A stretch of DNA of 64,000 nucleotides. Source: Planococcus koreensis. Lineage in GTDB: Bacteria > Bacillota > Bacilli > Bacillales_A > Planococcaceae. The stretch lies in NCBI RefSeq assembly GCF_004761975.1, contig NZ_RQII01000040.1, positions 1 through 64,000 of the forward strand, read 5' to 3'. Below are positions 1 through 8,905 of the stretch, piece after piece (position 1 is the first letter of the stretch; each line of letters starts with the position of its first letter). Under the pieces are notes generated by a model. It made no database searches. It was not told where the DNA came from and saw nothing but the letters and a program-made list of their open reading frames with translations. Position numbers and translations under genes: made by a program.

Positions 1-1
1 T

Positions 2-787
2 GTCTTCCCGACGAACGTGCATAAAATCGTCTTTGCGTGTGACGCCGGAATGGGCTCGAGTGCCATGGGCGCGTCGCTATTGCGCAAAAAAGTAAAAGAA
101 GCAGGATTGGATATCAATGTAACAAACACGGCCATCAGCACAATTCCGAATGATTCCCAAATCGTTATCACACAGGAAAAACTGACGCCGCGTGCGCAGC
201 ATAAAGTGCCGGACGCTTACCACATTTCCGTGGACAATTTCCTATCCAGCCCGGAATACGATAAGTTGATCGACAGCCTGGAAAGCGGCGTGACTGCAGA
301 CCAAGCAGGGCTTGTCACTGAAAGCGAAGCAGCAACAGGCACCGTTCAGCCTAGCGAAGACGACCAATTGCTGCGGGAAGAAAACATCTTCATCAACAAG
401 AAATTCAACAATAAAGAAGAAGCGATCCGCTTTGCCGGAGAAGTGATGGTGAAAGCCGGATACGTTGAACCTTCCTACGTTGATGAAATGTTGAAGCGCG
501 AAGAAATCACGACCACGTATATGGGCAATAACGTCGCCATTCCACATGGCACGGAAGAAGCCAAGAAAGCGGTCATCAAATCAGGCTTTACTGTTGTTCA
601 GGTGCCAAATGGAGTAGACTTTGATGGAGAGAGTGCAAAATTGATCTTCGGCATCGCCGGCAAAGACGGTTCGCATTTGGAAATCCTATCTGGGATTGCT
701 GTCATTTGTGCAGAACAGGACAATGTAGATGAGATGGTGAAAGCCCGCACCGCTAAGGAATTGCTGGCAATCATCAACAGAAAATAA
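2..787 (+). CDS. mtlA: Mannitol PTS transporter, C-terminal IIB-IIA part (5' end outside window)
   Basis: The reading frame is open back to the window edge, so this is the 3' end of a larger gene; a GTG at 17 is internal. It would phosphorylate mannitol during uptake. The IIB active site is visible as FACDAGMGSSAMG with the phospho-cysteine codon at 38-40. After an acidic linker comes an IIA domain from about codon 120, with phospho-histidine in NVAIPHGTEE (codon 545-547). B. subtilis carries IIA as separate MtlF; here IIB and IIA are one chain, as in E. coli MtlA. The IIC membrane part must lie upstream. mtlR follows 100 bp later. A separate mtlF is not seen. Confidence 0.93.
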   Translation, partial: VFPTNVHKIVFACDAGMGSSAMGASLLRKKVKEAGLDINVTNTAISTIPNDSQIVITQEKLTPRAQHKVPDAYHISVDNFLSSPEYDKLIDSLESGVTADQAGLVTESEAATGTVQPSEDDQLLREENIFINKKFNNKEEAIRFAGEVMVKAGYVEPSYVDEMLKREEITTTYMGNNVAIPHGTEEAKKAVIKSGFTVVQVPNGVDFDGESAKLIFGIAGKDGSHLEILSGIAVICAEQDNVDEMVKARTAKELLAIINRK

Positions 788-887
788 GAAAGCAAGAACG
801 GAAAGGCGGGGATACCTGCCTTTTTGTTCTATTTTGCATTTCTCGCTCTTGAAGAAGGAAAACTTAAAAGTGAAGTGAGTGAGATTG

Positions 888-2972
888 ATGTATATCACGT
901 TTAGGGAAAAATCCATCACAGAGTTGATCGTCAGGACATCAGGGAAGCATACCGTGCATTCGTTATCCACCTATTTGAACGTCAGCGCCCGGACGATTCA
1001 GCGTGATTTGAAGTCGGTCGAGAAACTGCTGAAACAATTCGATTTGGTTGTGAAGCGCAACGCCAGTGAAGGCCTCTTTATCGAAGGCAATAATGAGCAG
1101 ATTTACCGGCTCGTGCAAAGCTTGATCAGCGTCAATCCGACTGATGAAAGGCCGGAAGAGCGGAAGCTGGGTTTGCTGATCATTCTGCTGCACGAAGGCC
1201 CTTCTTTTAAAAAGCAGGTGCTTGCCAATGAATTGGGCATCAGCACGGCTACACTGACGTCTTATTTGGATGATTTAGCGGAGTGGCTGCATAAGTTTTC
1301 TATCAAGCTGTCGAGGCGCAGAGGTGTTGGCGTCGAAGTGGAAGGGCAGGAAGCCCATAAACGCCATGCGTTGGCGAGTTATTTCCTCGTCACTTTTTAT
1401 GAGGAGCTTGTGGAAAGCTTGTATTTTCTTCAGCAAGGAAAGAATTCGGATGACAACATCCTGGGCTATTTTTCGCCGCATTATTTGTCAGTGGTCGATC
1501 AATTGGTGAACCAGCGCATCAATCAAAAACAGACGCGTTTGGCCGACAGCGATTATATCGGCTTAGTTGTCTATATCTGTTTGGCGCTGCAGCGCACGGA
1601 ACAGCATTTCTTGCTGGAGCCGGCTGTGCTGGCGAATGAATCCAGCAGTGAGTTTCAATTGATGGAAACGCTCGGCGATGAATTGCATAAGCAGCTCGGA
1701 GTCCGATTGACCGGAGAAGACGTCCATTTTTTGTCGATGATATTAAAAGGCTCGAAAGTGCAGGCAGCGGACATGGTTTATTATGACAGCGTCTTGCTGG
1801 GCAAGATGATTAAAAACCTGATTGGCGATGTATCATCCCAGCTGCATGTCGACTTGACCAATGATTTTTCACTTTACCAAGGGCTTCTCGCACATATGGG
1901 GCCATCAATTTTCCGCTTGAAGCAAAACCTCGAATCGTTCAATCCGCTGACCGATGAAATCAAACGGAAGTATCCGGTGTTGTTCATGGCGGTCAAGCAA
2001 AGCCTGGAGAATGAATTCAAGGACATTGAATTTCCAGCCAATGAAGTTGCCTACATTGTCCTGCATTTCGGTTCAGCTTTGCTGATGAACGAGGAAAAGG
2101 TCCGCATCGATGCGGTGGTCGTCTGCCCGACAGGCATCGGCACTTCGAAGATGCTGGCGAGCCGCATCCAAAAAGAGCTGGCGGAAATCAATTCTGTCGA
2201 AATTTTATCGATCAATGACTTTCAATCGGCGGATTTCCGAGATTACGATTTGGTCATTTCGACCATCCGCCTGCCGGTGACGGATGTGGATTACATCATG
2301 GTCAGCCCGCTGCTCAGCGATAAAGACATCGGGTCGATTGAAAGCTACCTTCAGCACAACATCGAAAAAATCACCAGCAACAAGCAGTATTTGGTTGTGG
2401 AAAATCCAGGCGAAAGAGATAAAAAGAACAACCGGCCGAATGTCCAGAAGCTGCTGCGGGAAATCAAAGAGGTCCAAACAAGCATGGAAGCGATCCTGGC
2501 GAATTTCAAAGTGCTGAAACATCCGCAAGCGGCGGACCACCGGATCGTACTCGCGGACGTGCTCGCACAAGCAGAGCGCGACGGACTGATAAAGAGCGCG
2601 GATGCCACCATGCGCCAATTGGACGACCGGGAATCCAAAGGCGGGCTGGGCATTCCGAATACCAATATGGCTCTTTTCCATTGCCGCGACGAAACCGTCC
2701 AGGAGCTTTTATTCCAAGTGGTGCATTTGGATATGCCGTGCCCGGTCAAAGGGATGGACGGCGGACAGGTCGGGATGCGCAATTTGCTGCTGATGCTGGC
2801 GCCGCTCGACATGAGCGATCGGGAACAGGAAATTCTGAGTCTCATCAGCTCTAGCTTAATCGAAAGCGATGCGGCGATGATGATTTTTTCATCGTCGAAC
2901 GAAAGCATGATCCGGAACAAACTCGAAGATGTATTTTACGAATACCTACAAAATAATTTGATAAAGGACTGA
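888..2972 (+). CDS. mtlR: Mannitol operon activator, PRD-containing
   Basis: Transcriptional activator of mannitol genes whose activity is set by PTS phosphorylation. Visible modules in order: N-terminal HTH domains (about residues 5-140, including VSARTIQRDLKS), two PRDs (about 170-400), a GatB-type IIB domain with CPTGIGTSK (Cys413) and a C-terminal MtlA-type IIA domain with NTNMALFHC carrying the candidate phospho-histidine. Length 694 aa matches the family. I chose ATG 888 because the protein then begins MYITFRE, like Bacillus MtlR; an in-frame GTG at 879 would add three residues. It overlaps mtlD by one base (TGATG), so the two are probably translationally coupled. Confidence 0.95.
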   Translation: MYITFREKSITELIVRTSGKHTVHSLSTYLNVSARTIQRDLKSVEKLLKQFDLVVKRNASEGLFIEGNNEQIYRLVQSLISVNPTDERPEERKLGLLIILLHEGPSFKKQVLANELGISTATLTSYLDDLAEWLHKFSIKLSRRRGVGVEVEGQEAHKRHALASYFLVTFYEELVESLYFLQQGKNSDDNILGYFSPHYLSVVDQLVNQRINQKQTRLADSDYIGLVVYICLALQRTEQHFLLEPAVLANESSSEFQLMETLGDELHKQLGVRLTGEDVHFLSMILKGSKVQAADMVYYDSVLLGKMIKNLIGDVSSQLHVDLTNDFSLYQGLLAHMGPSIFRLKQNLESFNPLTDEIKRKYPVLFMAVKQSLENEFKDIEFPANEVAYIVLHFGSALLMNEEKVRIDAVVVCPTGIGTSKMLASRIQKELAEINSVEILSINDFQSADFRDYDLVISTIRLPVTDVDYIMVSPLLSDKDIGSIESYLQHNIEKITSNKQYLVVENPGERDKKNNRPNVQKLLREIKEVQTSMEAILANFKVLKHPQAADHRIVLADVLAQAERDGLIKSADATMRQLDDRESKGGLGIPNTNMALFHCRDETVQELLFQVVHLDMPCPVKGMDGGQVGMRNLLLMLAPLDMSDREQEILSLISSSLIESDAAMMIFSSSNESMIRNKLEDVFYEYLQNNLIKD

Positions 2973-4111
2973 TGACGTTGAAACAAGCCGTACATTTTGG
3001 AGCAGGAAATATTGGCAGAGGGTTTATTGGGGCGTTGTTTTCCGAATCGGGCTACCACGTGACATTCGTGGATGTGGCCGAAGAGGTCATCAATAAATTG
3101 AACGCGGAGAAAAAGTACCACGTGAATATGGCGCAAGCACAAGCTGAAAGCATCACGATTGAAAACGTCTCTGGCGTCAACAACATGAAAGACGAAGCGG
3201 GCGTTCTCGAAGCGATCCGCCATGCGACGTATTTGACGACTGCGATCGGCCCGAACATCTTGCCGCGGATCGCACCGATCATTGCGAAAGGCATCGCTGC
3301 GCGTCTGAAAGAGACCGATGAAAAGCTGTACGTCATTGCTTGTGAAAACCAGATCGGCGCCACGGATATTTTGAAAGGCCATATTTTGGACAACCTGGAT
3401 GACGAGTCGAAAGCCGAACTGGAAGGCACTGTCTTTTTCTTCAACTCAGCGGTCGACCGGATCGTGCCGATCCAAGAAGGCCATTCGCTGGACGTGCTCG
3501 TGGAGCCGTATTACGAATGGGTTGTGGAAACGACCGAAAACATTCCGCCGGTGACGGGCATGACGATTGTCGACAACCTGGCGCCGTTTATCGAACGCAA
3601 GCTGTTCACCGTCAATACCGGCCATGCCGTGATTGCGTATCTCGGTTCGCTTGCCGGCAAATCGACGATCGACCAAACCTTGGCTGATCCGGAAATCGAA
3701 GAACAGGTGCGTGAAACGCTGAAGGAAACAGGCGCCTACCTCGTAAAAGAATATGGCCTCGATGAACAAGAACATCTGGCCTATATCAATAAAAACATCG
3801 AACGCTTCAAAAATGCCTTTTTGAACGATGGCGTAACGCGTGTAGGACGTGCACCGCTCCGCAAACTCGGGCCGGATGACCGCTTGATCCGCCCGGCGAC
3901 GCAAGCTCAGAAAGCCGGATTGCCATATACGCATCTGGCCAAGGCAATTGCTGCCGCATTGGCATTCAACAACCCGGAAGATGAAGACGCAGTGAAAATA
4001 CAAGAGATGATCAAAGCTGGCGGCCCGGCATCCGTCTTGAAAGAAATTAGCGGACTGGCTGAAGACAGCGAGATCACGCAAGAAGTGATTCGCCAGTACG
4101 AGGCATTATAA
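2972..4111 (+). CDS. mtlD: Mannitol-1-phosphate 5-dehydrogenase
   Basis: NAD-dependent enzyme converting mannitol 1-phosphate to fructose 6-phosphate in the cytoplasm, completing the PTS mannitol route. The N-terminus has the Rossmann motif HFGAGNIGRGF, and the 379-aa length is normal for MtlD; the C-terminal helical dimer domain is present. ATG 2972 overlaps the mtlR stop, but a TTG at 2978 has better spacing from the AAAGGA at 2963-2968 and may be the real start. Last gene of the unit; a strong terminator follows. Confidence 0.96.
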   Translation: MTLKQAVHFGAGNIGRGFIGALFSESGYHVTFVDVAEEVINKLNAEKKYHVNMAQAQAESITIENVSGVNNMKDEAGVLEAIRHATYLTTAIGPNILPRIAPIIAKGIAARLKETDEKLYVIACENQIGATDILKGHILDNLDDESKAELEGTVFFFNSAVDRIVPIQEGHSLDVLVEPYYEWVVETTENIPPVTGMTIVDNLAPFIERKLFTVNTGHAVIAYLGSLAGKSTIDQTLADPEIEEQVRETLKETGAYLVKEYGLDEQEHLAYINKNIERFKNAFLNDGVTRVGRAPLRKLGPDDRLIRPATQAQKAGLPYTHLAKAIAAALAFNNPEDEDAVKIQEMIKAGGPASVLKEISGLAEDSEITQEVIRQYEAL

Positions 4112-4143
4112 GTTTTATTGAAATGACGGTAAATTAAGTCCGC

Positions 4144-4192
4144 AAAAAAGAGCTTCCGAGGCAGATGTCCTGCCCAGGAAGCTCCTTTTTTA
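4144..4192. terminator. Bidirectional intrinsic terminator after mtlD
   Basis: Stem GAGCTTCC (4150-4157) with GGAAGCTC (4177-4184), an inner GGCAG/CTGCC helix, A-run on the left and T-run on the right. It can serve mtlD and the convergent DUF4256 gene. Confidence 0.88.
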
Positions 4193-4216
4193 TTGTTTAG
4201 AAAGAAAAACCGGTTC

Positions 4217-4786
4217 TTAAATGTTCAACATCCCGCGGAAACCGCGTGCGGCGTAATAGGAATCGGCACCGTTATGGTATAAGAAGACGCGGCCGTAGCG
4301 GAAATCACAGAACAGGGCACCGCCGCGGTCCCGGACATCGGCTGGCGTCTGCACCCAGCTCGACGTCTTCATATCGAAGTTGCCAAGCTCCTGCAGCGCA
4401 CGGTATTGCTCTTCCGTCAGCATTTCGATGCCCATGGCTTCTGCCATATTGAGCGAGCTGTTTTCCGGCTTGTTTTTCTTTCGTGCGTCGAGCGCCTTTT
4501 GGTCATAGCACAAGCTCCGGCGGCCAGAAGGGCTTTCCGGTGCACAATCCATAAAGGTATAGATGTCAGCCACTTCATCATAAGCGACGACATCCGGCTC
4601 GCCGCCTGTCCGTTCCATCTCATGCAGCGACCAGAGCTTGCCAGCAGCGCTTTCAAGCTTTGCTCGGACATTGTCCCACTGGAGCGTTTCATGGCGCTCC
4701 ATATGCTTCTCAAACCGTTCTTTGAGCACGCTGAGCAATTCATCGTGTTGTTCAGTGGTCAATACAGCGCTCGTGCTTTTTGTCAT
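4217..4786 (-). CDS. DUF4256 family protein
   Basis: 189-aa cytoplasmic protein with no signal peptide or membrane segment. It matches the DUF4256 family along its length (start with a TEQ..LL..LK.RF region, a central Tyr/Asp-rich stretch, and the C-terminal GRVFLYHNGADSYYAARGFRG motif). Function of the family is unknown. ATG at 4786 is preceded by AAGGAGGAAACAGAG. Single-gene unit, convergent with mtlD. Confidence 0.85.
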   Translation of the reverse strand: MTKSTSAVLTTEQHDELLSVLKERFEKHMERHETLQWDNVRAKLESAAGKLWSLHEMERTGGEPDVVAYDEVADIYTFMDCAPESPSGRRSLCYDQKALDARKKNKPENSSLNMAEAMGIEMLTEEQYRALQELGNFDMKTSSWVQTPADVRDRGGALFCDFRYGRVFLYHNGADSYYAARGFRGMLNI

Positions 4787-4930
4787 CTCTGTTTCCTCCT
4801 TGGTAGTTGGAATAAGTATGATTTAAGTATATGACAGTTTGCAGATTTTAGGGTATCTCTTTTTAATGGGGATTATTAATGCCGTGAAGGGGTAAACCAT
4901 AACTAATCATTTAAACAGGAGGGATCGGCA

Positions 4931-5152
4931 ATGGCTAGAAAAGGTACAGCAGGGCGGACGCCTGAAAAACAAGTAGGGGCCCGCGAATCCGGAATTGACA
5001 AAGCGATCAACAAAACCAAGGAAGCGTTGGATGGAGATAGTAAAGCAACGGATTATGAAGAGGTCAAAGGAAAAGAAGAAATGGAAGATGCGAAAGAGCA
5101 TTCAAAACATGTATCGGACGAGCAGCCGCGAAATACCCAAAGCGAAAAGTAA
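4931..5152 (+). CDS. Small hydrophilic charged protein, unknown
   Basis: 73 aa, rich in Lys, Glu, Asp and Gly, no hydrophobic segment, probably largely unstructured. ATG at 4931 follows AGGAGGGATCGGCA, a good ribosome binding site, and a strong terminator follows the stop. Its composition recalls small stress-related hydrophilic proteins, but I recognise no family. Confidence 0.7.
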   Translation: MARKGTAGRTPEKQVGARESGIDKAINKTKEALDGDSKATDYEEVKGKEEMEDAKEHSKHVSDEQPRNTQSEK

Positions 5153-5189
5153 GCAGAAAATTAAAAGCGCAAGCAGCCACATAGCTAAA

Positions 5190-5228
5190 AAAGACAGCCG
5201 CCGGAATCCTGTTCCGGCGGCTTTTTTG
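5190..5228 (+). terminator. Intrinsic terminator
   Basis: Ten-base stem GCCGCCGGAA (5197-5206) with TTCCGGCGGC (5212-5221), then T6. A-run on the left lets it also stop the convergent ZinT gene. Confidence 0.9.
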
Positions 5229-5232
5229 GCTG

Positions 5233-5943
5233 TTAATGCGCCATCATTTCTTCTGCAATGCCAGCACCGTCCATGTCTGACGGGTAAAACGTCGGCCAAT
5301 TTAAGACTTCTTCAAGCAAAGCTTCACGGTCGTCGCCAAAGTAAATGTGGTAATGGTCGGCGTCAGTCGGGAAGATGGCGTGGTCGCTGAATTGGATAAA
5401 GCGCGGCAAGCCATCTGTTTCCTCCTCTAGTTTAAAGACAAAGCGCACGCCGCGGTTGCCGGCTTCGTAGTCCAGGATTTCAAAACCATCATATGTATAG
5501 CGGCCAGTCTTTTCTTCGCCGTTCTTGAAAAAGCTGACGCTGTCTTCTGTGATGATCAACCGTTCGATGTCGGTTTTATAGCCTTCTGTGTAATAGTCTT
5601 TGTATTCCTCAGCGGTCATATCATCTGAATGCGCGGCTTTGTCGGCGAATACGCCATCGAGATCACCATTTTCAAGAAGGGGAAAGACCGATTGCCAGTC
5701 ACCGGCCCAATCGGAAAGCGGACGGTCAGCTACTAGGCTGTCGTCAAAATAACCAGCGTAGATCTGCGCTTTTTCATCGCGCGACAGGCTTTCGTTTTCC
5801 GCTGCAACTTGTGTTTTCTTGGCTTCAGCAGAAGCGGATTGTGCCTCCGTTGCTGGCTCTGGAGAATCAGCCGTTTGGCAACCTGCAGCGAGCAAGGCTG
5901 CAAGGCCGAGTATGCCAAGCCCTTTGATTAATGAATAATTCAT
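5233..5943 (-). CDS. zinT: ZinT/YodA-family zinc-binding lipoprotein
   Basis: 236-aa lipoprotein: signal peptide with lipobox LAAGC (Cys22), an acidic/Ala-rich linker, then a ZinT domain (from about residue 50) with the family's ADHYHIYFGD stretch and aromatic motifs. ZinT proteins hold periplasmic or surface zinc and pass it to high-affinity uptake; here the protein would be membrane-anchored outside the cell. ATG at 5943 has an AAAGGAG ribosome binding site at 5951-5957. A near-consensus Zur box and a sigma-A promoter lie directly upstream, so expression should rise in zinc starvation. No znuABC-like genes are adjacent. Confidence 0.9.
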   Translation of the reverse strand: MNYSLIKGLGILGLAALLAAGCQTADSPEPATEAQSASAEAKKTQVAAENESLSRDEKAQIYAGYFDDSLVADRPLSDWAGDWQSVFPLLENGDLDGVFADKAAHSDDMTAEEYKDYYTEGYKTDIERLIITEDSVSFFKNGEEKTGRYTYDGFEILDYEAGNRGVRFVFKLEEETDGLPRFIQFSDHAIFPTDADHYHIYFGDDREALLEEVLNWPTFYPSDMDGAGIAEEMMAH

Positions 5944-5960
5944 GTGAACACTCCTTTTTT

Positions 5961-5983
5961 TAAATCGTAATGATTACAATTTA
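5961..5983 (-). promoter_or_regulatory. Zur box in front of zinT
   Basis: Half-sites TAAATCGTAAT and ATTACAATTTA separated by one base; this fits the Bacillus Zur consensus with one mismatch in the second half. The predicted transcription start falls inside it, so bound Zur would block initiation. Confidence 0.88.
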
Positions 5984-5985
5984 TG

Positions 5986-6014
5986 ATTATACAGATAGAA
6001 ATCCGAAATGTCCA
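5986..6014 (-). promoter_or_regulatory. Sigma-A promoter of zinT
   Basis: Reading the minus strand: -35 TGGACA (6009-6014), 17-bp spacer, -10 TATAAT (5986-5991). The start point expected 6-7 bases later lies in the Zur box. Confidence 0.8.
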
Positions 6015-6144
6015 AAAAAAGAATAGTGAAAATATGGAACGGTTATTTAATTTTATGATTCCATTTTTTAATTCAAAATAAAGTATATTATCTAGACCTT
6101 TAGTGCTGATATAATGGAATCAGTACAATCGAAGGGAAGATCAC

Positions 6145-7419
6145 ATGAACTCGCATAAGATTCAATCAGAAAGAGAAACAATCTATTTTGTATTCAGCGT
6201 ATTGACCAGCATCTTGGTCTATGTGCTCGCAGCCGTATCGATTTTCGGCATTGCGATTGTCCTTGCGATTGCCGTATTTATCCTGTATGCCAACGCCATA
6301 ATGCTCGGATCGATCCGCGGCAATGGTGTGCGCATCCATGAACGCCAATTTGGCGACGTCTACGACCGTGTACAGGTACTTGCAAAGCAAATGGAACTGA
6401 AAAAAGTTCCGGACGTTTTCGTCATCCAGTCAGAAGGTGCATTGAATGCCTTTGCGACCCGCTTTTTAGGCCGTGATATGGTCGTCTTGTATTCGGAAGT
6501 ATTTGAATTGGCGCGTGAAAAAGGGGAAGCGGAGCTGGATTTCATCATTGCGCATGAACTCGCGCATATCAAACGCCGCCATGTCTGGAAAAACCTCTTC
6601 ATCCTGCCAGCCGGGTTCATTCCATTTTTGGCACAGGCCTATAGCCGTTCGTGCGAATACACCTGCGACCGCCATGCGGCGTATACGATCCAGGACGCAA
6701 GTGCAGCTAAGCATGCGCTGACGCTGCTTGGCATCGGCAAGAAAATGTACTTGGAAGTCAACGAAGACGCTTATCGTGAACAGATCGAAACAGAGTCGAA
6801 TGGCATTGTCTGGTTAAGTGAAGTGTTGTCGACGCATCCTCATTTGCCGAAACGCATCCAGTCAATCGAACAATTTTCGGGCACCGACAGTTATTTATAC
6901 AAACCGAACCAAGGCAAGATTGTCTTGGGCGCGTTGGCGCTGTCTGCGGTCTTCACCGGCGTTTATATCGCTGTGCCCCTGTTGTTTGCGGGAGGCGGAA
7001 TGGTTTATTCGCAGCTGCCGGATGTTTTTTCTGAGGAATCCCTATTTGCAGTTGAAGGCGAGACCCCATTGATGAACGCATCGTATAATGGCGATCTGTC
7101 CGCTGTCGAAGCGGCGCTTGCAGATGGAGTGGATATCAATGCCAAGGATGTAGACGGAGCGGATGCCTTGATGTACGCAGTGAATGGCGGGGAAACGGAA
7201 ATCGCTGAACGGTTGGTCGAAGCAGGTGCAGAAGTCAATACGAGCGATGCTTACTCGACGGCACTTGAGACTGCCGTGCTGTACGAAGATTATGAAACGG
7301 CCCGCATGCTCGTTGCAAACGGGGCGGACCCGCTGGTGATGAGTCCGTCAGGGACAAGCGCTTTGGACGCGATGCCGGCGAGTACAGAAGCCGAGTTCAT
7401 GGAAATGCTCAACGAATGA
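6145..7419 (+). CDS. M48-family membrane metalloprotease with C-terminal ankyrin repeats
   Basis: 424 aa. Hydrophobic region at residues 14-50 (one or two membrane spans), a peptidase M48 domain with HELAH (His137, His141) and the third zinc ligand candidate Glu171 in CEYTCDRHA, a second hydrophobic segment at about 258-285, then three or four ankyrin-like repeats (305-420; repeat cores such as GADALMYAVNGG and LVANGADPL). M48 enzymes (HtpX/Ste24 class) do membrane-protein quality control; the ankyrin tail would bind a partner. ATG 6145 follows GAAGGGAAGATCAC. Terminator downstream; monocistronic. Confidence 0.88.
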   Translation: MNSHKIQSERETIYFVFSVLTSILVYVLAAVSIFGIAIVLAIAVFILYANAIMLGSIRGNGVRIHERQFGDVYDRVQVLAKQMELKKVPDVFVIQSEGALNAFATRFLGRDMVVLYSEVFELAREKGEAELDFIIAHELAHIKRRHVWKNLFILPAGFIPFLAQAYSRSCEYTCDRHAAYTIQDASAAKHALTLLGIGKKMYLEVNEDAYREQIETESNGIVWLSEVLSTHPHLPKRIQSIEQFSGTDSYLYKPNQGKIVLGALALSAVFTGVYIAVPLLFAGGGMVYSQLPDVFSEESLFAVEGETPLMNASYNGDLSAVEAALADGVDINAKDVDGADALMYAVNGGETEIAERLVEAGAEVNTSDAYSTALETAVLYEDYETARMLVANGADPLVMSPSGTSALDAMPASTEAEFMEMLNE

Positions 7420-7425
7420 CCGAAG

Positions 7426-7452
7426 CGGCAGCGCTGGAGCTGCCGTTTTTTT
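7426..7452 (+). terminator. Intrinsic terminator after the M48 gene
   Basis: Stem CGGCAGC (7426-7432) with GCTGCCG (7439-7445), followed by T7. Confidence 0.9.
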
Positions 7453-7714
7453 CATGGCAGGATTATGGGGTCTTGTCGATATATTGAACGCGTAAAGTGC
7501 CATCCCGCAATTCTTTCCTCATTCATATAAACCGCATAACGGAAAAGCGGGTGCGTCGGTACCGATGCGTTTTTTCTGGTGTATGGTGTATGATTATCGA
7601 AAAGAATTAGTAGTTATGACGCCCACAGAAAATTGTCCAAGTGAGAACTGGACTTCAGCAGTGGATAATTCCCCAGGACGCCTGAAAGACTTACGGTTTG
7701 TTGGTAAATAAAGC
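7453..7714. other. Intergenic region with a terminator-like hairpin
   Basis: No gene seen. A near-palindrome GCGTCGGT/ACCGATGC at about 7554-7569 is followed by T6, like a terminator with no obvious gene in front of it, so a short untranslated transcript from about 7460 is possible. A smaller hairpin GTCCA/TGGAC lies near 7638-7656. I recognise no known RNA family. Confidence 0.3.
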
Positions 7715-7744
7715 TTGCGTTCGAGCAGCGCCATCCCCTATAAT
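7715..7744 (+). promoter_or_regulatory. Possible sigma-A promoter of the YitT gene
   Basis: -35 TTGCGT (7715-7720), 18-bp spacer, -10 TATAAT (7739-7744), about 100 bp before the start codon. Confidence 0.5.
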
Positions 7745-7846
7745 TTGATACATTGTGCCACAGCCACAAAGGCGGAGCGGAAGATGCCCGGCCTTTTTTT
7801 GCGGGATTTTTTCAGGTGCCAAGTTAAAAAGGAACGGAGAATTTCA

Positions 7847-8731
7847 ATGGACAAACTTTACAGCGCAGGAATCATTTTCGCAGGATCAGTCCTGCTTGGA
7901 TTCGCATTTAATATGTTTTTATTGCCACACGAAATCTTATCAGGCGGCATCACGGGGGTAGCGATGATCTTCAGCTTGATGACACCGATCAATGCCGGTG
8001 TCTGGCTGCTTTTGCTGAACATCCCGATTTTGGTGCTGGGCTGGATGAAGCTCGGCAAGATGTTCATCCTCAACAGCGTCTATTCCGTCGCAGTGACTTC
8101 GGTCACGATGCTTTACATCCCGGTCATGAAGGTGACGGAAGATGCCTTGCTGTCATCGGTATTCGGCGGCGTGCTCGTCGGCATCGGCGTCGGTTTCATC
8201 ATCCGCTTCTACGGTTCGACTGGCGGCTTTGACGTTGTCGGCTTGCTGCTGACGATGAAACGCGATATTCCGCTGGGCTTTATGGTGTTCGGGCTCAACA
8301 GCCTCGTCGTTTTCGTATCGGGTTTCATCTTCTCATGGGAACTCGCGATGTATACGATGGCTTCGATTTACATCACCGGCCTCGTCGTTGACCGCATTCA
8401 TACGCGCCACATCAAGCTCAGCCTCATGGTGGTCACCACCCAAGGCGATGCCGTCAAACAGAAAATGCTGGCGAACCTTTACCGCGGCATTACAGTAACC
8501 GACGGCGAGGGCGCCTATTCGGGCAATAAAGTCAAAGTGCTCTACACCGTCATCACACGCTATGAGCTTGCGCATGTGCGCCCGCTCATCAAGGAAATCG
8601 ATCCGCATGCTTTCGTCAGCATCACCGAGACGATGGAAGTCATGGGCAATTTCCGCCGAGACGACAATTACAAAAAGAATCCCGAAACGGTTTACCGTTC
8701 GGTACCGGAAACTTCGGAACAAACAAGTTAA
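7847..8731 (+). CDS. YitT family membrane protein
   Basis: 294-aa integral membrane protein, five or six spans in the first 190 residues (YitT_membrane, formerly DUF161) and a soluble C-terminal DUF2179 domain (about 205-285) with the stretch YSGNKVKVLYTVITRYEL. Family members number several per Bacillales genome; the transported or sensed molecule is not known. ATG 7847 gives the family-typical start MDKLYSAGIIF and has GGAACGGAG eight bases before it; the longer frame from 7715 lacks a ribosome binding site. Confidence 0.9.
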   Translation: MDKLYSAGIIFAGSVLLGFAFNMFLLPHEILSGGITGVAMIFSLMTPINAGVWLLLLNIPILVLGWMKLGKMFILNSVYSVAVTSVTMLYIPVMKVTEDALLSSVFGGVLVGIGVGFIIRFYGSTGGFDVVGLLLTMKRDIPLGFMVFGLNSLVVFVSGFIFSWELAMYTMASIYITGLVVDRIHTRHIKLSLMVVTTQGDAVKQKMLANLYRGITVTDGEGAYSGNKVKVLYTVITRYELAHVRPLIKEIDPHAFVSITETMEVMGNFRRDDNYKKNPETVYRSVPETSEQTS

Positions 8732-8905
8732 AAATGGACCAATCGAAAACAGCCTCGCCGGCATCTATCGGCAGGGCTGTTTTGCTTTTACGGCCATTCC
8801 ACACTTCGCCGAACGCGCATTTCTATTTTGTCGGAATTATCTGATAAAATGGTTTTCATTTCTGCTGGATAGGTTTATGATGAAAGAAAAGGAGGTGGGT
8901 GTCAG

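Noticed and set aside
4831-4856. SigB-like GTTTGC...GGGTAT upstream of the 73-aa gene
   Set aside because: Spacer is only about eight bases, too short for SigB.
7574-7714. Possible riboswitch or 6S-like RNA upstream of yitT
   Set aside because: Some small hairpins but no match to consensus elements of any riboswitch I know.
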